Assembly (NCBI GenBank): GCA_023458215.1
Contig: JAEXAJ010000190.1
Span: 1 to 40,560, forward strand
Direction: 5' to 3'
Source of the DNA: Bacteroidota bacterium
GTDB lineage: Bacteria > Bacteroidota > Bacteroidia > Bacteroidales > Bacteroidaceae
DNA: 40,560 nucleotides
In this document: positions 22,709-31,156 of the stretch, piece by piece
Numbering within the stretch: the stretch's first letter is position 1
Layout of the letters: every line of letters starts with the position of its first letter
The notes under the pieces: model-generated
What the model saw: only the letters and a program-made list of their open reading frames with translations
Told to the model about the DNA's origin: nothing
The model's database searches: none
Program-made: the position numbers and the translations under genes

Positions 22709-25700
22709 ATGAAAAGAAAAGTAATGTTATTCCTGACCTGGCTTTACGTGAGCCTTGGTCTTGTGACAGCTCAAACGGCCTCGGTGACGGGAGTGGTGAC
22801 TTCCGCCGAAGACGGTGAGCCTGTAGTAGGGGCATCGGTATTAGTTGAAGGTACTTCACAAGGTACAATTACCGATATAGATGGTAAGTTTACAATCCAG
22901 CACTTACCTTCCACGGCAAAAACCCTGCTAATCTCCTATATTGGTATGCAAAGCATGAAAGTGGCTATCAAGCCCGGTACGTTGCGTATATCCTTGCAAC
23001 CTGACTCAGAACTATTGGATGAAGTAGTGATTACCGGTTACGGGGTCACTAAAAAAGCAGCTTTTACAGGTGCTGCCACCACCATCAGCAGTAGTCAGAT
23101 AGACACAAAAAACGATGCCAATCCTATCAAATCGTTGGAAGGTGCCGTTCCGGGTTTACAAATGAACATCAGTTCGGGACAACCCGGAGCACCCGCAAAC
23201 ATCTTTGTTCGTGGACGTAACTCCTTAAATTCGGGCACTCAACCGCTCTACGTTGTAGACGGTGTACCCTACTTTGCCGATGCCATAGGTATACGCTCTG
23301 ACGAAGGACAGGAAGTGTCTCCCCTCGCCTCACTCAATGCCAATGATATCGAAAGCATAACTGTATTAAAAGACGCGACAGCCACCTCTATCTACGGTGC
23401 GCGCGCTGCCAACGGCGTTATCGTTATCACTACTAAAAAGGGTAAAAGTGGCAAACCTCAAATTAACTTCACCGCCAAATTGGGTTTCGAAACCATGCCT
23501 GCATTTCCTAAAAGCTATAAACTATTGGATGCATCAAAGAATATAGAACTTGCCACAGAGGCATTATTGAATGCATACGATGACTATGGTGACGGTTCGA
23601 CATTCGGTTATTACAATGAAGGCTATGGACTGGGACTTCCTTATACCTTAGCCGGTGCTAAAGATTTCTACGACTGGTATACCGGCGGCTGGATCTCCAA
23701 TGCCGAGAAGTACGGTTATGATACCAATTGGCTGAAAGAGGTAACCCGTACGGGCTTCATGCAAGAATACGGGTTCGATATCAGTGCCGGTGGTGCAACC
23801 GACAATTCGCCCAAGTACTACTTGTCACTGAATTATATGAGTGAAGATGCTATCGTTATCGGTAAAGATTTGGATCGCTATACATTCCGGTTTAATATGG
23901 AACATGCCCCCACCAACTTTGTGAAGTATGGGTTCAACACCAACCTGGCTTATATTAAAACAAATATGGGTGCCGGTGGCGGCTATTTTTCCGACCCTAT
24001 CACTATGGCATACATGATGAATCCATTGACACCCGTTCGCGATCAAAACGGTGACTGGAACTGGGACACCAGTTATGCAGGCTACAACCCGGTAGCACAG
24101 CGCAGTAAAAATGGCGACAAGAGCACCGCCAAACAATATCGCGGCTCATTATCACCGTTCGTTCAATTGAACTTCACCAAGAAACTCTTCTGGCTGACAC
24201 GCGCCAGCATCGACTTCCTGATGGTAGATGAATTCGGCTACTGGTCGTTCCTCCAACCGCAAGGAAAGGAAATGCGCGGTATGGGTGAAGACAGTTATAC
24301 TACCAATCTTCAGCTAAGCATCACCAATACGTTGAATTATATCAATACATTCAACGACAAGCATAACGTAAACTTCCTCATCGGACAGGAAGGACAGAAA
24401 ACCCATAAGAAGGAAGCCTATCTGGCTGCTTCCAATTATCCGGTGGACTACTTGAACGAGGTAAGCAACGCAGCCGTTCCGGGAAGTGCTTCGACTTCTA
24501 AATACGACTTGGTATTGGCGTCTTTCTTTGCCAATGCACAGTACGATTATGAAAGCAAATATTATGCTTCGGCAAGTTTCCGCTACGACGGTTCCTCACG
24601 GTTCGGAAGCAATCATCGTTGGGCTCCCTTCTGGTCGGTAGGTGCCAAGTACCGCCTTTCAGCAGAGAAGTTCATGGAAGGTACACACGGCTGGCTCACC
24701 AATCTCACGGTGCGCGCCAGTTACGGTACTTCGGGTAATCAGGAAGTAGGCAATTCATGGTATGCTTCACGCAACATGTTCGGCTTCGGTCATAATTATA
24801 ATAACCTGCCGGGTAGCGCACATGAACAGTTCGGTAATCCTGACCTGAAATGGGAACAGACCGATAAATTCAATGTAGGCCTTGATATCCGCTTGTTCGA
24901 CCGCATCGGCATCGAAGTAGACTACTACAACCATCAGACACGCGACATGGTGTTTGCCGTGCCTATATCCATGACAACCGGATTGACTTCGTATTACAAG
25001 AATATCGGTCAACTCTCTAATCAAGGTGTCGAAGCAGCCATCACAGCCCAGGTTATACAAACCCGGGACTGGCAGTGGGATGTAACCCTGACCGGTTCTT
25101 ATAATAAGAATAAGGTCGTAAAACTGAGTACCGATAATCCTATTGAAGGCACTATTCAGACTACCGAAGTGGGATATCCTATCTATCAGTATTATATGAA
25201 AGAGTATGCAGGTGTCGATCCTCAAACAGGTGAAGCGATGTGGTACTTGAACGCCACCGGAGACGAAACCACCAAGAACTACGGCAGTGCTGCCAAGCGT
25301 TACTTAGGTAGTCCAAACCCCGACTTTGCCGGTTCGCTAAGCACCACGCTGAAATGGAAAGGCATTGACCTGGCTATCCAGTTAAACTACTCGCTGGGTG
25401 CTAAAATATATGGAAGCAACTTGCGTTATGACGAACAAATCGGTGGTTCTTTCTATCAGAACTTCACGCAATACGTCTACGATAACCGTTGGCAGAAACC
25501 GGGTGACATCACCGATGTTCCCCGCCTCACTACTGATGGCGGTTATGAGAACAGCGCCTCCTCCCGCTTCCTCATGGATGGCGACTACCTGAAGATACGC
25601 TCCCTGAGCCTGGGTTATACACTGCCCCAATCATTGCTGGGCAAGAGTCCTATCCGTAACTGCCGTGTGTTTGCCAATGCAGAAAACGTGTACACATTCT

Positions 25701-25813
25701 GTGCCAGCAACTACCGTGGCTTTGACCCATCGGGCATCGGCGCCAACGGTGTACAATGGTGGAACTACCCGCTCCCTATGAGTGTTATGTTCGGTGTTAC
25801 TTTAGGATTCTAA
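22709..25813 (+). CDS. SusC/RagA-family TonB-dependent outer-membrane transporter (rightward locus)
   Basis: The signal peptide MKRKVMLFLTWLYVSLGLVTAQ precedes a carboxypeptidase-D regulatory-like domain (TGVVTSAEDGEPVVGASVLV). Next come the TonB box region DEVVITGYG near 105 and the plug with FVRGRNSLNSGTQPLYVVDGVPY and LKDATATSIYGARAANGVIVITTK. A long barrel ends in MFGVTLGF with a terminal Phe. Length 1034 is usual. No STN domain. The next gene is its SusD, 26 bases downstream. No glycoside hydrolase, peptidase, sigma factor or hybrid kinase accompanies it, so the substrate is open. The N-terminal 110 residues are very like the leftward SusC, whereas plug and barrel diverge strongly. Confidence 0.95.
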   Translation: MKRKVMLFLTWLYVSLGLVTAQTASVTGVVTSAEDGEPVVGASVLVEGTSQGTITDIDGKFTIQHLPSTAKTLLISYIGMQSMKVAIKPGTLRISLQPDSELLDEVVITGYGVTKKAAFTGAATTISSSQIDTKNDANPIKSLEGAVPGLQMNISSGQPGAPANIFVRGRNSLNSGTQPLYVVDGVPYFADAIGIRSDEGQEVSPLASLNANDIESITVLKDATATSIYGARAANGVIVITTKKGKSGKPQINFTAKLGFETMPAFPKSYKLLDASKNIELATEALLNAYDDYGDGSTFGYYNEGYGLGLPYTLAGAKDFYDWYTGGWISNAEKYGYDTNWLKEVTRTGFMQEYGFDISAGGATDNSPKYYLSLNYMSEDAIVIGKDLDRYTFRFNMEHAPTNFVKYGFNTNLAYIKTNMGAGGGYFSDPITMAYMMNPLTPVRDQNGDWNWDTSYAGYNPVAQRSKNGDKSTAKQYRGSLSPFVQLNFTKKLFWLTRASIDFLMVDEFGYWSFLQPQGKEMRGMGEDSYTTNLQLSITNTLNYINTFNDKHNVNFLIGQEGQKTHKKEAYLAASNYPVDYLNEVSNAAVPGSASTSKYDLVLASFFANAQYDYESKYYASASFRYDGSSRFGSNHRWAPFWSVGAKYRLSAEKFMEGTHGWLTNLTVRASYGTSGNQEVGNSWYASRNMFGFGHNYNNLPGSAHEQFGNPDLKWEQTDKFNVGLDIRLFDRIGIEVDYYNHQTRDMVFAVPISMTTGLTSYYKNIGQLSNQGVEAAITAQVIQTRDWQWDVTLTGSYNKNKVVKLSTDNPIEGTIQTTEVGYPIYQYYMKEYAGVDPQTGEAMWYLNATGDETTKNYGSAAKRYLGSPNPDFAGSLSTTLKWKGIDLAIQLNYSLGAKIYGSNLRYDEQIGGSFYQNFTQYVYDNRWQKPGDITDVPRLTTDGGYENSASSRFLMDGDYLKIRSLSLGYTLPQSLLGKSPIRNCRVFANAENVYTFCASNYRGFDPSGIGANGVQWWNYPLPMSVMFGVTLGF

Positions 25814-25839
25814 CATTTACAGATTAAACATTGAAGAAT

Positions 25840-27291
25840 ATGAAAAAGATATATAAACTAGTACTGCTCTCGGTTCTGACGCTCGGCCTCGCCTCCTGCG
25901 ACTTTAACACCGAGAACTACCAACAGATACCGACTGATGATGCCTACAAATCGGTTCAGGACGTTGAAAATGGTATGAATGGCGCTTACTATGCAGCCGG
26001 AACCTACCGTTTCTTAGGTAATTATGCAATAGCCTACGGTGACTTTTCCGCCGGAGTAAGCGTAGGTAACCGGAGTACCGGACACTTCTACAACCAAAGC
26101 GCTTGGATCGTTTCGGATACCGATGGCGAACTGGACGACGTTTGGAATTATGGTTTCAAGATTATAGACCGTTGCACGCGTACCATCCAAGGTGCCAAAG
26201 ATGTTTTGGCAAATACATCCCTGCACCTGACCGAAGAAGACATTGCGAAAGTAAAATCCTACATGGCACAATGTCATGCCTTAAAGGCGTTGGCTAATTA
26301 TTATTTGGTCAATCTCTTTGCTTATCCCTATCAGGAAGGAGTGGACAACCTCGGTTTGCCATTGGTCAAAGATACTCCGATCAAAGAATTTGAGAAAATA
26401 GAACGTTCCACCGTAGGACAGACCTACGAACTGATTCTTTCTGACCTGAGCAACGCTGAAACCATTATGGACGAAGCCTTGGCAGATGGTAGTATCAGCG
26501 GACCTAATGCTTTCTATATGGGTGCCATGGGTATTCAGGCCTTGAAAGCACGTGTAGCAATGTCAATGGGTGATTATGCCAAAGCAGAAACTGCTGCCAA
26601 GCAAGCTATCGCCCTCAAAGGCAAAGGAAACGGAACAGGCTCCGACAAAGTTCCTTCCAACGAAATCTATCTTTCCATGTGGTCTTCTCTTGCCATTAAC
26701 GACGAAGATATGTTCACTATTGCCAAGACAGAAGCTGATAATCTTTCAGCCAATTCGCTGAATACACTGTATGGTTCGTACCGTGCTACGATTGCTAACT
26801 CCGCCATCGCTTTATACAACCCCGAAGATATACGTCTCGGTTTGATTATTCCTCAGAACGGAGGCGGAAAGACGACCAGCAAGTATATCGGTTTGCCTAC
26901 CTCTGCCGCAACAAGCAATATCCCCGTTTTCCGCAAGTCGGAGATGAGTCTCATCATTGCCGAAGTGGAGGCACGAAACAACAATATACCTGAAGCACAG
27001 AACTATCTGTACTATACCGCCAAACGTGACCTTAGCATCACCTCATCCGACCAACTCCCGTCAACGCGTGACGAGTTACTGGCATTCATTGCCCAAGAAC
27101 GCATTCGTGAGTTTGCCGGCGAAGGACACCGTTTTTATGACGCACGCCGTATGGGATTAACTATCCAAATGACCGGATTCAAGCCCTTCGACATTGCCAA
27201 GTTCGTGTTCCCTATTCCGGCTGATGAAATCAACGCAGGCTTCTGTACGCAACAAAATATTGATTGGGAAAAAGCACTACCGGTGAAATAG
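25840..27291 (+). CDS. SusD/RagB-family nutrient-binding lipoprotein
   Basis: The signal peptide MKKIYKLVLLSVLTLGLASC makes a lipoprotein with Cys20, followed by YQQIPTDDAYKSVQDVENGMNGAYY, the usual opening of canonical SusD proteins. The TPR-like helices (KSYMAQCHALKALANYYLVNLFAYPY) and the C-terminal RERIREFAGEGHRFYDARRMG plus FVFPIPADEIN are classic SusD_RagB signatures. This differs from the SusD-like_2 type in the leftward locus, so the two systems are not simple recent copies. ATG 25840 is used rather than the TTG at 25831. It caps the SusC encoded just upstream and is followed by a strong bidirectional terminator. Confidence 0.95.
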   Translation: MKKIYKLVLLSVLTLGLASCDFNTENYQQIPTDDAYKSVQDVENGMNGAYYAAGTYRFLGNYAIAYGDFSAGVSVGNRSTGHFYNQSAWIVSDTDGELDDVWNYGFKIIDRCTRTIQGAKDVLANTSLHLTEEDIAKVKSYMAQCHALKALANYYLVNLFAYPYQEGVDNLGLPLVKDTPIKEFEKIERSTVGQTYELILSDLSNAETIMDEALADGSISGPNAFYMGAMGIQALKARVAMSMGDYAKAETAAKQAIALKGKGNGTGSDKVPSNEIYLSMWSSLAINDEDMFTIAKTEADNLSANSLNTLYGSYRATIANSAIALYNPEDIRLGLIIPQNGGGKTTSKYIGLPTSAATSNIPVFRKSEMSLIIAEVEARNNNIPEAQNYLYYTAKRDLSITSSDQLPSTRDELLAFIAQERIREFAGEGHRFYDARRMGLTIQMTGFKPFDIAKFVFPIPADEINAGFCTQQNIDWEKALPVK

Positions 27292-27375
27292 CCAATAGTG
27301 CGAATCTATAGTTGAATTGGCTCAATACCGCTCAGTAACGAGTTAATCCAACTACTGATTCACATTAGTAGCTAT

Positions 27376-27420
27376 ATAAAAGAAAAAGGATGTCATTCTC
27401 AGACATCCTTTTTCTTTTAT
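27376..27420. terminator. Bidirectional terminator between susD and receiver copy 2
   Basis: Perfect 19-bp arms (27376-27394 and 27402-27420) around a 7-base loop, with A-rich and T-rich flanks that serve both converging genes. Confidence 0.9.
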
Positions 27421-27436
27421 AACAAACTTCAAGTGT

Positions 27437-27838
27437 TTACCATACCAGCTGTGGCAAGAAACGGCTCAAACAACCGCGTAGCACCCCCAGCGTAATCGGT
27501 TTAACCAACACTTCGGTTGCACCGCAATGTATTGCATTCTCCCGATCCGAAGAAAACGCATAGGCTGTTTGCATGATAATAGGAAGAGTACATCCCTCAC
27601 CACGGATTATCTTGGTAGCATCCAAGCCATTCATGATAGGCATCTTTATATCCATCAACATAGCTGCTACACGATCTTTATTGTCCCGATAATTAGTGAC
27701 CATCTCTTCGCCATTCTTCGCCCAGATTATTTCACACCTCTTACCAATAATGGCTTTTATCAGTTTAAAATTACTTTCATCATCTTCCGCTACCAATATG
27801 AGTGGACGATAGTCTTCTTCTATATTCATTCCTTCCAT
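27437..27838 (-). CDS. Stand-alone receiver (CheY-like) protein, copy 2
   Basis: Again 133 residues and receiver-only, with the same numbering as copy 1: acidic pair in AEDDESNF (19/20), Asp63 in LMDIKMPIMNGLDAT, Thr91 in QTAYAF, Lys113 in VLVKPI. Residues 9-32 and the ends (CLSR-LP-LVW) are identical in both copies. The differences cluster in residues 48-60 and 80-85, surfaces that could choose different partners. It lies between the rightward SusD (convergent) and an ABC-F gene (divergent) and has the -7 box TATCTTTG 29 bases upstream of its ATG. It must work through an unlinked histidine kinase or phosphotransfer protein; none is encoded here. Confidence 0.9.
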   Translation of the reverse strand: MEGMNIEEDYRPLILVAEDDESNFKLIKAIIGKRCEIIWAKNGEEMVTNYRDNKDRVAAMLMDIKMPIMNGLDATKIIRGEGCTLPIIMQTAYAFSSDRENAIHCGATEVLVKPITLGVLRGCLSRFLPQLVW

Positions 27839-27867
27839 GATTTATTACTTCTGTGTTTAGATGGCAT

Positions 27868-27875
27868 CAAAGATA
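27868..27875 (-). promoter_or_regulatory. -7 box for receiver copy 2
   Basis: TATCTTTG on the leftward strand, full match to TAnnTTTG and identical to the box of receiver copy 1. Confidence 0.5.
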
Positions 27876-27935
27876 TAAAAAATAATATAAATGCATTATC
27901 TTTAGAGAAGATAAGCTGCATCCCGGCATAACTTT

Positions 27936-27980
27936 TTCATGCAAGCATGAAAGTTCTGCACTCAATTTGCATTATCTTTG
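27936..27980 (+). promoter_or_regulatory. Promoter region of the ABC-F gene with a palindrome
   Basis: The -7 box TATCTTTG (27973-27980) lies 24 bases before the ATG. Upstream, TTCATGC-AA-GCATGAA (27936-27951) is a perfect 7-bp palindrome lying where the -33 element should be; no TTTG is present at that spacing. An operator is possible. Confidence 0.45.
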
Positions 27981-28003
27981 CACCTCATTTTAAAGAATAC
28001 ATA

Positions 28004-29638
28004 ATGATTTCTATAGACGGACTAGCCGTAGAATTTGGCGGCACCACCTTATTTAGTGATATTTCTTTCGTTATCAATGAGAAAGACCGCATCGCCTTGA
28101 TGGGGAAAAATGGCGCGGGCAAAAGTACTTTATTAAAGATCCTTGCGGGTGTAAGGCAACCATCCCGAGGCAAAATATCCGCTCCCAAAGAGAGTGTGAT
28201 TGCCTATCTCCCCCAGCATTTGATGACCGAAGACGGACGTACCGTATTCCAAGAAACCGCACAAGCCTTTGCCCATCTGCACGAAATGGAAGCGGAAATA
28301 GAAAGCCTCAACAAAGAGCTTGAAACGCGTACCGATTATGAAAGCGACAGCTACATGGAGCTGATAGAGAAAGTGTCCGCACTTAGCGAGAAATTCTATG
28401 CCATCGACTCCACCAATTATGAAGAAGACGTAGAGAAAGCACTACTAGGACTTGGCTTCAGCCGTGAAGACTTTCACCGCCAAACCAGTGATTTCAGCGG
28501 TGGTTGGCGCATGCGTATCGAACTTGCTAAACTATTACTGCAAAAGCCGGACGTACTGCTACTGGATGAGCCCACCAACCACTTGGATATAGAATCTATT
28601 CAATGGCTGGAAGACTTCCTAATTAATAATGGAAAAGCCGTTATCGTCATCAGCCATGACCGCAAATTCGTTGATAACATTACCACCCGTACCCTCGAAG
28701 TAACCATGGGACGGATTTATGATTATAAAGTAAACTACTCCAAATACCTGGAACTGCGCAAAGAACGTCGTGAACAACAACAGAAAGCATACGACGAACA
28801 GCAAAAGTTCATAGCCGAAACCAAAGAGTTTATTGAGCGCTTTAAAGGTACATATTCCAAAACCTTGCAGGTACAAAGCCGCGTCAAGATGCTGGAAAAG
28901 CTTGAAATACTCGAAGTGGACGAGGAAGATACTTCGGCGCTTCGCCTGAAATTCCCACCTTCTCCACGCTCGGGCAACTATCCCGTCATTATGGAAGGAG
29001 TTGGAAAGACATACGGCGAGCATGTAGTATTCAAAAATGCCAACTTAACTATTGAAAGAGGCGACAAGGTTGCTTTTGTAGGTAAAAACGGTGAAGGTAA
29101 ATCTACTTTGGTAAAATGTATCATGAGGGAAATAGAGCACGAAGGCACACTCACCCTCGGACACAATGTACAAATAGGTTATTTCGCACAGAATCAAGCC
29201 TCGATGCTGGATGAGAATCTTACTGTATTCCAGACTATCGACGATGTTGCCAAAGGGGAAATCCGCAATAAGATACGCGATCTGCTGGGGGCATTCATGT
29301 TTGGTGGCCCGGAAGAGTCCATGAAGAAAGTAAAAGTATTGTCCGGTGGAGAGCGTACACGCCTTGCCATGATAAAGCTATTGCTGGAACCGGTGAACCT
29401 CCTTATATTGGATGAGCCTACCAATCACCTGGACATGAAGACCAAGGATATCCTGAAACAGGCACTCATGGATTTTGACGGAACTCTGATCGTAGTAAGC
29501 CATGACCGTGACTTCCTCGACGGACTGGTAAGCAAAGTCTATGAGTTTGGAAACAAACAAGTAAAAGAACATTTAAGCGGTATTTATGAGTTCCTCGAAA
29601 AGAAGAAAATGGATTCTCTTCGCGAACTGGAACGGTAA
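28004..29638 (+). CDS. ABC-F family ATPase (ribosome-associated, EttA/Uup/YdiF group)
   Basis: Soluble protein with two ABC cassettes and no membrane segment. Cassette 1: Walker A GKNGAGKST, signature FSGGWRMR, Walker B VLLLDEPTNHLD. A charged linker of about 80 residues (RKERREQQQKAYDEQQKFIAETKEFIERF) matches the ABC_tran_Xtn arm that reaches into the ribosome. Cassette 2: GKNGEGKST, LSGGERTR, LLILDEPTNHLD. Length 544 without a long C-terminal coiled coil suits a housekeeping translation factor of the YdiF/YbiT kind more than an antibiotic-resistance ABC-F, but resistance cannot be excluded. ATG 28004 begins the first cassette; the frame from 27947 would add 19 residues of promoter region. 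Confidence 0.92.
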   Translation: MISIDGLAVEFGGTTLFSDISFVINEKDRIALMGKNGAGKSTLLKILAGVRQPSRGKISAPKESVIAYLPQHLMTEDGRTVFQETAQAFAHLHEMEAEIESLNKELETRTDYESDSYMELIEKVSALSEKFYAIDSTNYEEDVEKALLGLGFSREDFHRQTSDFSGGWRMRIELAKLLLQKPDVLLLDEPTNHLDIESIQWLEDFLINNGKAVIVISHDRKFVDNITTRTLEVTMGRIYDYKVNYSKYLELRKERREQQQKAYDEQQKFIAETKEFIERFKGTYSKTLQVQSRVKMLEKLEILEVDEEDTSALRLKFPPSPRSGNYPVIMEGVGKTYGEHVVFKNANLTIERGDKVAFVGKNGEGKSTLVKCIMREIEHEGTLTLGHNVQIGYFAQNQASMLDENLTVFQTIDDVAKGEIRNKIRDLLGAFMFGGPEESMKKVKVLSGGERTRLAMIKLLLEPVNLLILDEPTNHLDMKTKDILKQALMDFDGTLIVVSHDRDFLDGLVSKVYEFGNKQVKEHLSGIYEFLEKKKMDSLRELER

Positions 29639-29676
29639 ACTATCATTAACATTTTCGCAGAACTAAATGATTAGCC

Positions 29677-29730
29677 ATATTGTTTCATTTTACTAACCCC
29701 TTAACTAAGAGAAATAAAATGAAACAATAT
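29677..29730. promoter_or_regulatory. Perfect 15-bp inverted repeat whose right arm contains the start codon
   Basis: ATATTGTTTCATTTT (29677-29691) and its exact complement AAAATGAAACAATAT (29716-29730) enclose 24 bases. The right arm includes ATG at 29719 and the next three codons (Lys, Gln, Tyr). If transcribed from upstream, the mRNA would bury the initiation site in a hairpin. Confidence 0.65.
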
Positions 29731-31095
29731 GACGCCATTATAATAGGATTCGGGAAAGGCGGAAAAATGTTAGCCGTCGAACTTGCCGAACGCAACTGGA
29801 AAGTTGCCATTGTAGAGCGCTCTCCTCTAATGTACGGAGGTACGTGTGTCAATGTGGGGTGTATTCCTACTAAAACTCTCATTCATGAGTCGGATTATGC
29901 CGAAAAACAATTCCGCGACGACTATAAGAATCAATCCAGATTCTATGCACATGCCATTGCACGGAAAAACAAACTCGTGTACTTCCTGCGTGAAAAGAAT
30001 TTTGAGAATGTGAAGAACAATCCCAACATTACTATATACACCGGGACTGCTTCTTTCTTATCAGGAAATACCATACTTGTCACCTCCGATAAAAAAGAAT
30101 CTGCACTCAGAGGGAAAGAAATATTTATTAATACCGGTTCTACTCCAATCCTGCCCGACATTGAAGGACTCAATGAGAGCAAACATGTATACACCAGTGA
30201 ATCGCTGCTACAGCTAGATACCCTCCCGGCTCGCTTGCTCATCGTAGGAAGCGGCCCTATAGGGTTAGAGTTTGCAACAATGTATGCAGGTTTCGGGAGT
30301 AATGTTACCATGTTGGAAGCCAGCAGCCGATTCCTGCCTAAGCTTGACCGGGATATTGCAACTTCTATGTTGGAATCTTTAAAGCGGAAAGGCATCAACA
30401 TACGACTGAATGTGCGTACCCAATCCCTCTACGATACAGCCGATGGCATAACATTGACTTATACAGACGGTTCGGATGGTACACCTTATTTTCTGAAAGG
30501 AGATGCTTTATTGCTAGCTACGGGACGCAAGCCTTTAGTAGATGAACTGAATCTACAAAAAGCAGGTGTAGAAATTAACGAACGTGGAGCCATCATCGTC
30601 AATGAACAACTTCAGACCACTGCTCCCCATATTTGGGCCCTTGGCGATGTCAAAGGGGATGAGTTCTACGATTACTTATCGATTGACGATTTCCGAATCA
30701 TCCGTAACAAGTTGTTCGGAGATAAAACAAGGAGCAATAAAGATCGTTATCCCATTCCATACGCCATCTTCACTGATCCCCCGTTAGCTCATATCGGATT
30801 AACAGAAGAAGAAGCCGCCAAACGGGGATTTCCAATTCAAGTATCACGACTTCCTGCTTCGCAAGTACCACGTGCACGTACATTGCAAAACATAGATGGT
30901 ATGCTTAAAGCAGTCGTCAATACTCATACCGGCAAAATAATAGGTTGTACTCTGTTTTGTGCGGAAGCGTCTGAGGTAATCAATACGGTTGCACTGGCTA
31001 TGAAAACGGGGCAGACTTACACCTATCTGCGAGATTTTATATTCACACACCCCAGTATGAATGAAGGACTAAATGATTTATTCAAGCCTTTTTAG
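29719..31095 (+). CDS. RclA-like flavin disulfide reductase (class I pyridine nucleotide-disulfide oxidoreductase)
   Basis: The N-terminal FAD-binding motif is IIGFGKGGKMLAVELA (residues 8-23). The redox-active site GGTCVNVGCIPTKTLIHES has Cys43 and Cys48. The NAD(P)H-binding GSGPIGLEFATMYAGFGS lies near 180, and the C-terminal dimer-interface HPSMNEGLNDLF supplies His444 and Glu449. The LMYGGTCVNVGCIPTKTLIHES block, together with RKNKLVYFLREKNFENVKNNPNI, is closer to E. coli RclA (hypothiocyanous acid/Cu(II) reductase) than to lipoamide dehydrogenase or MerA; no MerA heavy-metal domain is present. Likely a cytoplasmic oxidant or copper-stress enzyme. ATG 29719 puts the FAD motif at the usual distance; it lies inside an inverted repeat. 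It is followed by the His/Cys-rich gene and metal efflux genes. Confidence 0.85.
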   Translation: MKQYDAIIIGFGKGGKMLAVELAERNWKVAIVERSPLMYGGTCVNVGCIPTKTLIHESDYAEKQFRDDYKNQSRFYAHAIARKNKLVYFLREKNFENVKNNPNITIYTGTASFLSGNTILVTSDKKESALRGKEIFINTGSTPILPDIEGLNESKHVYTSESLLQLDTLPARLLIVGSGPIGLEFATMYAGFGSNVTMLEASSRFLPKLDRDIATSMLESLKRKGINIRLNVRTQSLYDTADGITLTYTDGSDGTPYFLKGDALLLATGRKPLVDELNLQKAGVEINERGAIIVNEQLQTTAPHIWALGDVKGDEFYDYLSIDDFRIIRNKLFGDKTRSNKDRYPIPYAIFTDPPLAHIGLTEEEAAKRGFPIQVSRLPASQVPRARTLQNIDGMLKAVVNTHTGKIIGCTLFCAEASEVINTVALAMKTGQTYTYLRDFIFTHPSMNEGLNDLFKPF

Positions 31096-31104
31096 CATTT
31101 TGTA

Positions 31105-31136
31105 TTTGGTAATTAATTCATTAACCTCTATCTTTG
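31105..31136 (+). promoter_or_regulatory. Canonical promoter of the metal-efflux region
   Basis: -33 TTTG (31105-31108), a 20-base spacer and -7 TATCTTTG (31129-31136) all match the Bacteroides consensus perfectly, the best promoter in the window. It starts 9 bases after the RclA-like stop and lies about 20 bases ahead of the start codon at 31157. Confidence 0.75.
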
Positions 31137-31155
31137 TTCCGCTCAAAGATAGAGG
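31125..31155. promoter_or_regulatory. Perfect 12-bp inverted repeat over the -7 box and transcription start
   Basis: CCTCTATCTTTG (31125-31136) and its exact complement (31144-31155) are separated by 7 bases. The left arm contains the whole -7 box and the right arm ends one base before the start codon. This is the layout of a repressor operator, plausibly metal- or oxidant-responsive; a leader hairpin is the alternative. Confidence 0.65.
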
Positions 31156-31156
31156 A

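Noticed and set aside
14186..27291. Polysaccharide utilisation locus
   Set aside because: Two SusCD pairs are present but no glycoside hydrolase, lyase, esterase, sigma factor or hybrid sensor; a glycan substrate is not supported.
28004..29638. Antibiotic-resistance ABC-F gene
   Set aside because: Domain layout and length fit housekeeping ABC-F proteins and no mobile element surrounds it; resistance is not shown by sequence.
31073..31156. Longer start for the His/Cys-rich protein
   Set aside because: It overlaps the RclA-like gene and reads through a perfect promoter; ATG 31157 gives a proper signal segment.
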